64,000 bases of DNA, taken from positions 1-64,000 of the forward strand of contig JAZNBG010000012.1 in NCBI GenBank assembly GCA_045586925.1, written 5' to 3'. Made by a program: the position numbers and the translations under genes. How positions within the stretch are numbered: position 1 is the stretch's first letter; every line of letters starts with the position of its first letter. This DNA is from SIG440 sp045586925 (GTDB lineage Bacteria > Bacillota > Clostridia > Monoglobales > Monoglobaceae). Positions 1-7,779 of this stretch are shown here, piece by piece. Under the pieces are notes generated by a model. It was not told the origin of the DNA and made no database searches. It saw only the letters and a list, made by a program, of their open reading frames with translations.

Positions 1-27
1 TATTATACAAAAATAAAATTTAAATTG

Positions 28-122
28 CCCGTGCAAAATTTTCGGCTGCGCCGAAATGCACTTGGGCAAACAAAGCGTAAGTGCTCCGACCGCCGCAAGG
101 CGAGCGGCGTAGCCGCTTTGTT
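28..122. repeat. GC-rich structured intergenic sequence
   Basis: The first 151 bases hold no gene. They contain nested dyads: a TTCGGC/GCCGAA hairpin at 41-46/50-55, a CGCCGC/GCGGCG stem at 91-96/104-109, and an outer 9-bp stem AACAAAGCG/CGCTTTGTT at 69-77/114-122. It lies downstream of the minus-strand gene ending at 152, so it could be a 3' structure or terminator, but there is no clean T-run, and a small interspersed repeat is equally possible. Confidence 0.4.
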
Positions 123-151
123 CTCTTATAGGAAATTACTACTTAATCCCT

Positions 152-2203
152 TTATTTAATCATATATTTATACAGCATCACCGCAGCCTCGGCACGTGTA
201 AGGATCTCGGTTGGCCTTAAATAACCTCCGTCGCCGCAAATTATACCCATTCCCGTAAGGATTGCGGGATAACCGATTTTTCCATCGGATATAAGGTTTT
301 TGTCAGCATATTCAACCTTAAAAATGTTGCTGAGCTTTGCCACCTCTTCCATTCCGTCAAACCTTATCATATACACAAATGCATCCTCACGCTTTACAAC
401 GCTGTCAGGTGATTTCTCTTCTTCGGTCAGTATCCCTTCATTAATCAACTCCTGATAGAGCATCTCCGGTTCTCTGGTAAGATATCCTTTATATCTTATT
501 CCTGCACCAAAAAACTTTAGCAAATCATACTGTGTGACAGGCTCGTCAGGGTTGAATTTCTCGCCCTTAAAGCCAATTTGAATTTCTGCCAGCTTGTTTA
601 TCATTTCCTGTGCCCAATGACCATCAATGTCAGAATATTTAAATTCTTGGGCTGATTCTTCTATGCCATTTAAATATTTTTCACCCGTGAATGCATCAAC
701 CATTATGGCATCTGTTGCAGTAAAGCAAACTTTATATGTTCCGTCTGTCAGGATATATATTCTTTTAAGAGGGGCGATATCCAGTATTGCATCATATGCT
801 GCAGTACCATCAATTATCTTTTCAGTCTTCGGAAAAACTTTTTCCTCATAATCAAGTCTGTAGCTTGTAATACGATTTGCATCATTATCAAACTCTACAA
901 AGATTCCATCATCGACATATCTGACACCATTTACAATTCTGTCAAAATCCCGTGAAACACCCCAGTTTGATGTATTGCTATTTTGCTCGGCAAACTCATT
1001 CACTTTTTCTTTTGCTGCGGCTTTTAAAAATTCATCAATCTTTTTGTTCGCCTCAGCCTTTTGATTTTCGGTAAGCTGAGCATCGTTGAAGGTTTCGTGA
1101 TATGCTCTGTTGTAAATACTCAGGATTTCGCCTGTTGCACCGTCGGCAGTAACAGATAAATAACGCTTGCTGTCATTTTCATAGCTAACCGACACACGAT
1201 ATTTTTCATCAACCTTGTTTATGCTGTAATACTCAGTTTTTAATGCATTGTCAAAATCAATGTATGGAAGCTTTTTAAGGATTTTTTCAATATCATCTTT
1301 GGATATTACTCCCTCAACCATATCAAGCTCACGAATTTCCTGCTCGGTCAGCATTTCCTTTCTTGAAGACATCAGCGCATCCTCTGCCACCCCGTTGCTT
1401 GTACTGCCAAAATATGTTTCGTTCCATTCATCCTCGGTTGCAACTTCGCCGTTTTCAGCTAAAATATAGCCCGCCTCGTTATCTTTATAGCGGTACACAA
1501 GAACTACTTTATCCTTGTCATCCTCTGACTTGGGTTCAAAGTACGAATACTCATCCTTATAAATCAATTCAGCCGGAAAAGCCGCTTTATACTTTTCTTT
1601 ATAATCAGCAACACTTTCAGGAACATTGCTGAACTTAGCATCATAATTAAAGTTGATATATGCATTTCTTACATAGGCTTTATCATCATAGACTCTGATG
1701 TTTATACTTGCGTTGTTATCCTTTACCTCTATTCCGTCACGAAAACGCCTGAAGCTCAACTGATACGACAAATTATTTACATACCACGAGTCCTCATCAT
1801 ATACCAGCTTATCATCGTTATTTGCAAAAGCTTCGGGGGCTGTCTTTTTGAGAAAGCTCTCTGCAGTGCCGATTATTTCAGCTTTTGACAATGCGGTTAA
1901 TTTTTTATCGGATTTCAAAGAGTTGTCATAGGCATAATACTGTAAAATTCTTCCCCCGCCGTCGGCAGAAACTTCTATATATGCATTGCCATCAGCACTC
2001 TGCCACAAAAAGGAATACAATGTTTTGCCCTCTTGCTTGGAGGTTTGTGGCGTAAACTCTGTCAGTTCGGTCGGGATATCAACCCTGCCTTTAACCTTTA
2101 TCAATACATCCTGCATTTCTTTTGACGTCATACTGTCTGCAAATACAGTGATGCTTGACAAAACCATAACAACCGTCAGTATTAAACTTATTATTCTTTT
2201 CAT
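152..2203 (-). CDS. secreted YcdB/YcdC-like protein with SLH domains
   Basis: A 683-aa exported protein. Residues 1-22 form a typical signal peptide (MKRI, then a hydrophobic stretch ending FADS). The body resembles the repeated YcdB/YcdC (PepSY-like) domains of Firmicute surface proteins: paired segments with 'ADGGGRILQYYAYD' and later 'ADGATGEILSIYNR'. From about residue 540 there are S-layer homology motifs ('DIDGHWAQEMINKLAEI', 'GIICGDGGYLRPTEILTRAEA'), which normally tether proteins to pyruvylated secondary wall polymers. No catalytic motif is visible. It is separated from ddh by about 100 bp and is probably its own transcript. The architecture call is firm; the function is unknown. Confidence 0.8.
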   Translation of the reverse strand: MKRIISLILTVVMVLSSITVFADSMTSKEMQDVLIKVKGRVDIPTELTEFTPQTSKQEGKTLYSFLWQSADGNAYIEVSADGGGRILQYYAYDNSLKSDKKLTALSKAEIIGTAESFLKKTAPEAFANNDDKLVYDEDSWYVNNLSYQLSFRRFRDGIEVKDNNASINIRVYDDKAYVRNAYINFNYDAKFSNVPESVADYKEKYKAAFPAELIYKDEYSYFEPKSEDDKDKVVLVYRYKDNEAGYILAENGEVATEDEWNETYFGSTSNGVAEDALMSSRKEMLTEQEIRELDMVEGVISKDDIEKILKKLPYIDFDNALKTEYYSINKVDEKYRVSVSYENDSKRYLSVTADGATGEILSIYNRAYHETFNDAQLTENQKAEANKKIDEFLKAAAKEKVNEFAEQNSNTSNWGVSRDFDRIVNGVRYVDDGIFVEFDNDANRITSYRLDYEEKVFPKTEKIIDGTAAYDAILDIAPLKRIYILTDGTYKVCFTATDAIMVDAFTGEKYLNGIEESAQEFKYSDIDGHWAQEMINKLAEIQIGFKGEKFNPDEPVTQYDLLKFFGAGIRYKGYLTREPEMLYQELINEGILTEEEKSPDSVVKREDAFVYMIRFDGMEEVAKLSNIFKVEYADKNLISDGKIGYPAILTGMGIICGDGGYLRPTEILTRAEAAVMLYKYMIK

Positions 2204-2306
2204 TTACAACCATTCCCTTCTTTAGTTTAAGTTTATAAAAACTCCTTTATATTAATACTATTAAGACCGGCAAAAGGTTGCATTGTTTGTAAAAATTTTA
2301 CTATAA

Positions 2307-3293
2307 TTACAAAAGCTCCTTACGAAGGTCTGCCGGGTCTTTTGCACTAAGCATTGCCGGAGCAATGTCCAAAACTGTTTTGCAGCCGCAATCTCCCATT
2401 TTGTTCATCTTGTACGCCGCTCTTGCATAGGCAACAATCACAGATGCGGTAAATTCAGGGTTTGAATCCAGCTTCAGGCTGTATTCAATTATATGCTGAT
2501 GCTCAAGATTTAAACCTGTTCTGCCACTGCGGATAACAAATCCGCCGTGCGGAATTCCGCTGTGGTCACGATTAAGCTCCTCCTGAGAAATAAAATGAAC
2601 TGTAGTATCATAGTCTGCAAAATAATTGGGCATTGTTTTGATTTCATTCTCGATTTTTGCCTTATCCGCCCCGTCCTCGGCAACCACAAAGCACTCTCGT
2701 ATGTGCTTCTGGCGTGTTGTGAGTTCAGGGTTAGAGCCGCTGCGAACCGCATCAAGTGCCGCACTAACGGGAATTGTATACTGTTTTGCATCAGCAACGC
2801 CCTCAATTCTGCGTATTGCATCAGAATGTCCCTGACTTACGCCCTTGCCCCAGAAGGTATAATCCTTTCCGTCAGGAAGGACTGCGCCTGCATACATTCT
2901 GTTAAGCGAGAACATACCGGGGTCCCAGCCAACAGAAATAATTGCAATCTTGCCCGATTCCTTTGCAGACTTGTCCACATTTTCAAAATGCTCGGGGATT
3001 TTTGTGTGGGTATCAAAGCTGTCAACCACGTTGTAAAGCTTTGCCATTTCAGGAGTCTGTACGGGCAGGTCTGTTGCACTTCCGCCACACAAAATCAAAA
3101 CGTCGATTTTATCTGACATATTTTTAAGCTCGTCCGCACTGCATACCAAAGCACCCTCTGTATTAATTTTAAGAGTCTTGGGGTCACGTCTTGTAAATAC
3201 CGCAACAAGCTCCATATCCAGATTCTGACGTATTGCACATTCAACACCCCTACCTAAGTTTCCGTAACCGTAAATTCCGATTTTTATGTTCAT
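2307..3293 (-). CDS. ddh: meso-diaminopimelate D-dehydrogenase
   Basis: NADPH-dependent reductive amination of L-2-amino-6-oxopimelate to meso-diaminopimelate, a one-step branch to the peptidoglycan and lysine precursor. The N-terminus has a Rossmann dinucleotide motif (GIYGYGNLGRG) and the protein carries family blocks such as 'SVGWDPGMFSLNRMYAGA' and 'FWGKGVSQGHSDAIRR'. The 328-aa length is normal for the family. Start chosen at the third in-frame ATG because AAAGGA lies about 10 nt upstream; an upstream ATG at 3302 is too close to it. It begins 20 nt after the alcohol dehydrogenase stop, so the two are likely co-transcribed. The pathway link to DPA and lysine metabolism is known; co-regulation with dpaB is not shown. 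Confidence 0.93.
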   Translation of the reverse strand: MNIKIGIYGYGNLGRGVECAIRQNLDMELVAVFTRRDPKTLKINTEGALVCSADELKNMSDKIDVLILCGGSATDLPVQTPEMAKLYNVVDSFDTHTKIPEHFENVDKSAKESGKIAIISVGWDPGMFSLNRMYAGAVLPDGKDYTFWGKGVSQGHSDAIRRIEGVADAKQYTIPVSAALDAVRSGSNPELTTRQKHIRECFVVAEDGADKAKIENEIKTMPNYFADYDTTVHFISQEELNRDHSGIPHGGFVIRSGRTGLNLEHQHIIEYSLKLDSNPEFTASVIVAYARAAYKMNKMGDCGCKTVLDIAPAMLSAKDPADLRKELL

Positions 3294-3313
3294 TGTCTTC
3301 ATATCCTTTCTTT

Positions 3314-4483
3314 TTATAAACACATTTTAAAAATTTCTTTTATAGTTTCAAAATCCATATCGATATAGCTTTTCACCGTTCTTTGTCTTCCAAAGGTGCA
3401 AAGCTCCGAAAGCCTGTCTATACAGCTTTCATCAAGACCGAAATCAGCCAGGCATGCCGGCATACCAATTGATTTAAAATATTCAGCCATTTTCTCGATG
3501 CCCGATAATGCGGCAGTCGCATCATCCTCTTGCTGACAATCCCACACCCGACGCGCAAACTGCGCAAAGCGTGGAATATTGTGTTTGTATATATACTTTG
3601 CCCAGGCAGGAAAAAGCATCGCAAGCCCTGCACCGTGAGCTATTTGGTCGTACTCACCGCTGAGAGCGTGTTCCAACTGATGCACCGGAAGAGCATTTGC
3701 ACGGCCGCAGCCGGTAAGGTCGTTGTGGGATATACTTGATGCCCACATCATATTGGCACGGGCTTCATAATCCTGTGGGTTTTTCATAAGAGTTGCCCCT
3801 GCCGTAATAGTAGCCTTCAAAACACTTTCGGCAATTCTGTCGGTAAGGTCTGTTGGCTCGCAAGGCGTAAAATAGCGTTCCATTGTATGTGCCATAATAT
3901 CCACCACGCCGCAGGCGGTCTGGTATTTTGATACCGAGTATGTCAGCTCGGGGTTCATAATGGCAAATTTACATCTGTTAAAATCACTGTTAAAGCCCCG
4001 CTTCATATTAAGCTCTGTATTTGAGATAACTGCAGATGAACTCATTTCACTTCCAGCAGCGGCAATTGTAAGAATACATCCAACAGGTAAGGATTTTTGA
4101 ACCTTGCTTTTGCCCGTGGGGAAATCCCATGGGTCGCAATCCGCACAGGCACCTGCGGCTGTGTACTTGGAGGAGTCTAAAACGCTTCCGCCGCCCACAG
4201 CAAGTATCATCTGAACATTATTTTCTTTTGCAACCTTTACCGCTTCCCGAACAAATGAAAGCTTTGGGTTGGGTTCAATCCCGCCCATTTCGACAACATT
4301 TATGCCATGTTGGGTAAGGGATGACATAATTTCATCATAAAGCCCCGATTTCTTTATGCTTCCCTGTCCGTACTGGAGCATTATATTATTGTATCCGTAC
4401 TCTGTAATTATTTTACCTATATCCTTGTGTTTATCCTTACCAAAAAACACCTTGGTCGGCGTATAGTATATAAAATCTTCCAT
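3314..4483 (-). CDS. iron-containing alcohol dehydrogenase (butanol dehydrogenase type)
   Basis: A 389-aa group III (Fe-ADH) dehydrogenase resembling NADH/NADPH-dependent butanol dehydrogenases and YqhD. It starts with the classic 'YYTPTKVFFGKD' and has the nucleotide-binding 'AVGGGSVLDSSKYTA' near residue 95. The metal-ligand region includes 'VDIMAHTMERYF', 'HQLEHALSGEYDQIAHGAGLA' and conserved histidines. It would interconvert an aldehyde and an alcohol in fermentative NAD(P)H recycling; the substrate is not predictable. The start ATG has GAGG 8 nt upstream; an in-frame GTG three codons earlier overlaps that site. First gene of a likely two-gene unit with ddh. Confidence 0.9.
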   Translation of the reverse strand: MEDFIYYTPTKVFFGKDKHKDIGKIITEYGYNNIMLQYGQGSIKKSGLYDEIMSSLTQHGINVVEMGGIEPNPKLSFVREAVKVAKENNVQMILAVGGGSVLDSSKYTAAGACADCDPWDFPTGKSKVQKSLPVGCILTIAAAGSEMSSSAVISNTELNMKRGFNSDFNRCKFAIMNPELTYSVSKYQTACGVVDIMAHTMERYFTPCEPTDLTDRIAESVLKATITAGATLMKNPQDYEARANMMWASSISHNDLTGCGRANALPVHQLEHALSGEYDQIAHGAGLAMLFPAWAKYIYKHNIPRFAQFARRVWDCQQEDDATAALSGIEKMAEYFKSIGMPACLADFGLDESCIDRLSELCTFGRQRTVKSYIDMDFETIKEIFKMCL

Positions 4484-4616
4484 AGTCAGCACCTCATATT
4501 ACGTAACTAAGGTATCCGTCATTTGTCAAAATAGGCAGTATTCTTCTATTATAGAACAAAAACTCAAATACCGTTTTCTATCAAAAGTTCTCTTAACTAA
4601 ACTGTTCTTGTTAATT

Positions 4617-5993
4617 TTAACCATTTGATTGCATAACAGGTTTTAAACCTTCAGGCAGCCCACATACATATCCATCACCTATTTTTTCTTTATGTTCGTT
4701 TTTAGCTTTTTCTATAAGGTCAGGATTTTCAAAAAGTCGAATTAATGTTCCTGCAACTGCCTTTCCTGCATAAAGCATAGCTTTTTTTGCATATGTTCCC
4801 TTGCATTGAGACACTGACTGCCAACTGTGACCGGGTGTTCCGACTACCCAGTTGCCAATATGCATCTGCACTGTGGGGCAGTTCCAGCTAACATCCGCTG
4901 TATCCGTAGAACCACCATGAGCGACAGGTGGTGCCGGATCTAAAACTTCTGTTGCAAAGATAGGTTTTTCCTCGTCCTCTTTTTTAAGTTTCATTGTTTT
5001 CTGTAATTCTCTGCCAAATGCAAGTTCTTCTTCTGTAGGAACAGGCAACGGAATGTCATGCATCGCTTCATTTGCCACAGCCTGAAGTGTGGGAATCGTA
5101 ATTAAATTTGCATAGGCTGCAACGGTTTCAGAGCTGACTTCGGTCTCTGTCATCATAGCCGCACCCTGTGCAATTTTATCTACTCTTTCTTTAAGAATAC
5201 GCACAGTCTCAGAATCTACACCACGAATCATATATTGTACTTTTGCGTGAGACTGAACCATATTAGGAGCCGTTCCGCCGGCATCTAAAATAGCGTAATG
5301 GATTCTGCTTGTAAGCTCCATATGTTCACGAAGGAAGTTCACGCCCACATTCATAAGTTCCAATGCATCAAGAGCACTTCTTCCCATATGCGGTGCAGCG
5401 CCTGCATGGGCTGCTATACCCTCAAAAGTATAATCCACCTTTACATTGGCAAGCGCCGGACGTGTTCTGACCATATACATTCTTTCAGGATGCCAGCTAA
5501 CTATAGAATCAATACCTGCAAAAGCTCCGTCACGCGCCATAAATACTTTTCCGCCGCCGCCTTCCTCCGCAGGGCATCCAAACAATGTTATTTTGCCTTT
5601 ACCTGTTTCTTCTATGTATGCCTTAACAGCAAAAACAGCCGCTAATGAACCTCCTGCAAACAGATTATGTCAACAACCGTGGGCTTTGTCTTTACCCGGA
5701 ATAGATTCCTTTTTAGTAGACCCTGCAACCTGGCTCATACCTTCAAGAGCATCATATTCAGCTAAAACCCCAAGACTTGGGCTGCCACTTCCGTATGTTG
5801 CTTTGAATGCAGTAGGAATTCCACAAAGATTACGAGTTACCTCAAATCCGTTTTCTTCTAACTTTTTTGTAAGCAGTTCCACCGCCTGATATTCACCAAA
5901 CGATGTTTCCGAGTTATCCCACAAGGCATCTGAAACCTCGCAGAATATCTCCTTTTTTTCATCAACAACATTTAAAAATTCTTTATACTTCAT
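4617..5993 (-). pseudogene. M20 amidohydrolase (AbgB-like), interrupted by an in-frame TGA
   Basis: The reading frame is continuous for 459 codons except for one TGA at 5670-5672, between 'KAHGC' and 'HNLFAGGS'. The M20/AbgB family has HGCGHN there, so the stop replaces the glycine of a metal-site motif; GGA to TGA is a single substitution. Downstream family motifs are intact: 'GCPAEEGGGG' with the catalytic glutamates, and 'HGGSTDTADVSW'. The length matches aminobenzoyl-glutamate utilisation protein B and related amidohydrolases. TGA is a normal stop here (yjjG just upstream and the histidine kinase both end in TGA). The start overlaps the yjjG stop by 4 nt (ATGA) with AGGAGG upstream, so it is translationally coupled. 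Recent nonsense mutation, readthrough, or sequencing error cannot be separated. Confidence 0.85.
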
Positions 5994-6694
5994 AACAACC
6001 TCCTTAATGTACCGACAATGCCCTCCAGTTTAGCAAGGTCATCAATTTCATATGTAACAAAAATATCCTTTGTATTGGGATTGTGTGCCGGATTGTACCA
6101 ACAGGTATCAACTCCGGCAATAAAGCCACCCTTCATATCGCTGGTAAGTGAATCTCCTATAAGCAGCACTTCGCTTTTATTGGTGATTTCAAGTTTTTCA
6201 AACACATAATCAAAATACGCCTTGTTGGGTTTCTCGGCACCGACAATCTCCGATATAAAAATCGCATCAAAAATCTTATCCAATCCCGAAAGACGCAGCT
6301 TTTTTTCCTGTGCCACCTTGGTACCGTTTGTAACAGCAACAAGAGTATATTTTCCCTTTTGTGAAAGAAGAATTTCCTTTGCTTTATCAACAAACACAAT
6401 ATAGTCACCAAGCACCACTTGATAATCATTGTTGAATTTTTCTGCGATGGTCACATCCACACCGATTTTTTCAAAAAACTCCTGAAATCTTCCTACTAAA
6501 ATTTCTGCTTTAGTAAGTTCATTTCTTTCAAGCATCTGCCAGTATTTCACATTAATGTCTGAATATAGCCTCAGCATTTCGTCACTGCATACACCAATCT
6601 TATATTTCTGAAACAAAGTTCTTATCGCATATGCCTCTGATGCAAGAAAATCAAGAACAGTTCCGTCTATATCCCACAATAAATATTTATACAT
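5990..6694 (-). CDS. yjjG: HAD-family noncanonical pyrimidine nucleotidase, YjjG type
   Basis: A 234-aa haloacid-dehalogenase-superfamily phosphatase. Motif I is 'LLWDIDGTVLD' at the N-terminus, motif II 'VAVTNGT' and motif III/IV 'KPNKAYFDYVFEKL' plus 'LLIGDSLTSDMKGG'. YjjG enzymes dephosphorylate (d)UMP/dTMP analogues and noncanonical pyrimidine nucleotides, a house-cleaning role. Start set at the second ATG because GAGG lies 8 nt before it and only 2 nt before the upstream ATG. It leads a two-gene unit with the broken M20 gene. Substrate assignment is by family resemblance. Confidence 0.85.
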   Translation of the reverse strand: MYKYLLWDIDGTVLDFLASEAYAIRTLFQKYKIGVCSDEMLRLYSDINVKYWQMLERNELTKAEILVGRFQEFFEKIGVDVTIAEKFNNDYQVVLGDYIVFVDKAKEILLSQKGKYTLVAVTNGTKVAQEKKLRLSGLDKIFDAIFISEIVGAEKPNKAYFDYVFEKLEITNKSEVLLIGDSLTSDMKGGFIAGVDTCWYNPAHNPNTKDIFVTYEIDDLAKLEGIVGTLRRLL

Positions 6695-6778
6695 AACCAT
6701 TACCTCGTCATAAGTAAGCCAGTATTTTTTTATTATAACACTTTTTCACCCGCTCTTCAATATTTTTTAAATAAAAAA

Positions 6779-6827
6779 GTGTTTTAATTAAAACACATCA
6801 ACTCCCCAGCCCCTCAATCTTGAGGGG
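6779..6827. terminator. tandem dyads upstream of yjjG
   Basis: The 220-bp gap between yjjG and dpaB holds an 18-bp perfect palindrome (GTGTTTTAA/TTAAAACAC, 6779-6796) preceded on the plus strand by an A-run, then a strong hairpin CCCCTCAA-tc-TTGAGGGG at 6810-6827. They lie between the dpaB terminator and the yjjG start and may be secondary terminators. The rest of the gap is AT-rich and must hold the yjjG promoter, which I cannot place. Confidence 0.4.
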
Positions 6828-6888
6828 ATTAAGGTACACTTTATTTGTAATATAGGAAATTAGAAGTTAAAAGTAGTAATTTCGTATA

Positions 6889-6924
6889 AGATAAAAAAGT
6901 GTGGTAACGCACACTTTTTTATCT
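6889..6924 (-). terminator. Rho-independent terminator of dpaB
   Basis: A perfect 15-bp inverted repeat (6889-6903 and 6910-6924) with a 6-nt loop. On the minus strand a GTGTG/CACAC core is followed by TTTTTT. It overlaps the dpaB stop codon (6919-6921) and ends the dpaA-dpaB transcript. Confidence 0.85.
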
Positions 6925-7506
6925 ATACATTTTCAACACAGGCTGCATCTGTACTCCGTCTAAAGCCTGCTCTACTGCAGGAACAATCTCTTCCATTTGT
7001 GCAACCAAAGAGTTTTCCTTGGAAATATAATCATCCTGACCAAAGGGTACAAAATATATGTTTTTCATATTTGCAAGCATACCTATATTTTTTGCGTTGC
7101 CGCCAAGTCCGTCATTGGTAGAAATCCCGATAACAACAGGTCTTTTGTTTCTGAGATGAGCCTTGACAGCCAGCGTTACCGATGAATCGGCAATTCCTGA
7201 CGCTATCTTGGCTAAGGAATTGCCTGTACAGGGTGCCACAACCAATACATCAAGTAACTTTTGAGGTCCTATAGGCTCTGCATCACGAACAGATGCTATC
7301 ACCTTTTCACCGGTAATTTCTTCAAATCTTTTTATATGTTCTTCAGCTTTGCCAAATCGGGTATCCGTTGTATAGCTTATTTCAGACATAATCGGAATAA
7401 CCTTTGCACCTTGATTAACTAACGCTTCTATCTGCGGAAAAACCCTTTTATATGTGCAAAAAGAGCCGGTTAGTGCAAATCCGATTGTTTTGTCAGTCAG
7501 CTTCAT
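6919..7506 (-). CDS. dpaB: dipicolinate synthase subunit B
   Basis: A 195-aa flavoprotein-fold protein (SpoVFB/DpaB; B. subtilis SpoVFB is about 200 aa). With DpaA it forms dipicolinate synthase, which makes pyridine-2,6-dicarboxylate in the mother cell for spore core dehydration and heat resistance. Recognisable segments are 'IGFALTGSFCTYKRVFPQI', 'DVLVVAPCTGNSLAKIA', 'GIADSSVTLAVKAHLRN' and 'KPVVIGISTNDGLG'-like 'RPVVIGISTNDGLGGNAKN'. Its ATG overlaps the dpaA stop (ATGA, 7503-7506) and its ribosome binding site GGAGGC lies inside the last dpaA codons, so translation is coupled. In the arrangement shown, dpaB is cut off from the dpaA promoter by the 44.5-kb insertion. Confidence 0.95.
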   Translation of the reverse strand: MKLTDKTIGFALTGSFCTYKRVFPQIEALVNQGAKVIPIMSEISYTTDTRFGKAEEHIKRFEEITGEKVIASVRDAEPIGPQKLLDVLVVAPCTGNSLAKIASGIADSSVTLAVKAHLRNKRPVVIGISTNDGLGGNAKNIGMLANMKNIYFVPFGQDDYISKENSLVAQMEEIVPAVEQALDGVQMQPVLKMYR

Positions 7507-7637
7507 CCGTTCGCCTCCATTTCGTCAATAATATTTAAAATTGTACTGCATATAATATCTCCTGCTGTATCTGCTGCTACCTTACCGGGTAGTGACAATG
7601 CCCAGATGACCTTTATTCCAAGTCTGCGTGCTTCGTC
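7503..7637 (-). CDS. dpaA: dpaA 3' part: last 44 codons of dipicolinate synthase subunit A
   Basis: This encodes 'DEARRLGIKVIWALSLPGKV' and onward to 'DEMEANG'-stop, the C-terminal segment of SpoVFA/DpaA (B. subtilis counterpart: K-Y-A-E-K-Q-G-I-K...LPG-I-V-A-P-K-T-A-G-Q-I). The rest of the gene is 44.5 kb away at 52149-52913. The frame upstream (7638-7718) continues into 23 element-derived residues with an ATG at 7716 but no ribosome binding site, so the fragment is probably not translated alone. Across the core repeat the codons are GGG GTG GAT TTT on both sides, and joining gives G-V-D-F-D-E-A-R-R in frame. The restored protein is 299 aa, against 297 aa in B. subtilis as I recall it. Confidence 0.93.
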   Translation of the reverse strand, partial: DEARRLGIKVIWALSLPGKVAADTAGDIICSTILNIIDEMEANG

Positions 7638-7650
7638 AAAATCCACCCCG
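7638..7650 (+). repeat. left attachment-site core (13-bp direct repeat)
   Basis: AAAATCCACCCCG, identical to 52149-52161 and in the same orientation. It encodes part of G-V-D-F of DpaA on the minus strand. Three or four further bases beside it also nearly match (CCGGC against CCGCC on the coding strand). It marks the left boundary of the inserted element, and crossover must fall inside it. Confidence 0.88.
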
Positions 7651-7661
7651 GCGGATACACA

Positions 7662-7674
7662 ATTTGGATAAGGT
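7662..7674 (+). repeat. left inner arm of predicted attP
   Basis: ATTTGGATAAGGT on the plus strand, 11 nt inside the left core. Its exact reverse complement is at 52135-52147, 1 nt inside the right core. In the excised circle the two become a 13-bp inverted repeat with a 25-nt spacer that contains the core, the symmetrical arrangement expected for two recombinase subunits on attP. Confidence 0.75.
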
Positions 7675-7779
7675 AAAAGAAAAAGGGAAGCACAGCATTT
7701 TTTGCCGCTCCCCCCCATTGTGTAAACTATTATATTAACTTCTTACTAAAATGTTTATATTAAGCAATTTATACGCCTA

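Noticed and set aside
2547..3116. 189-aa plus-strand ORF
   Set aside because: Antisense to ddh, with no recognisable protein features.
5670..5672. Selenocysteine at the in-frame TGA of the M20 gene
   Set aside because: The residue replaced is the family glycine, not a cysteine, and I see no convincing bacterial SECIS hairpin with the right loop just downstream. Nonsense mutation or error is simpler.
7503..7718. Separate 71-aa gene starting at 7716
   Set aside because: Its first 23 residues are encoded by element DNA, there is no ribosome binding site, and the remaining part matches the DpaA C-terminus.
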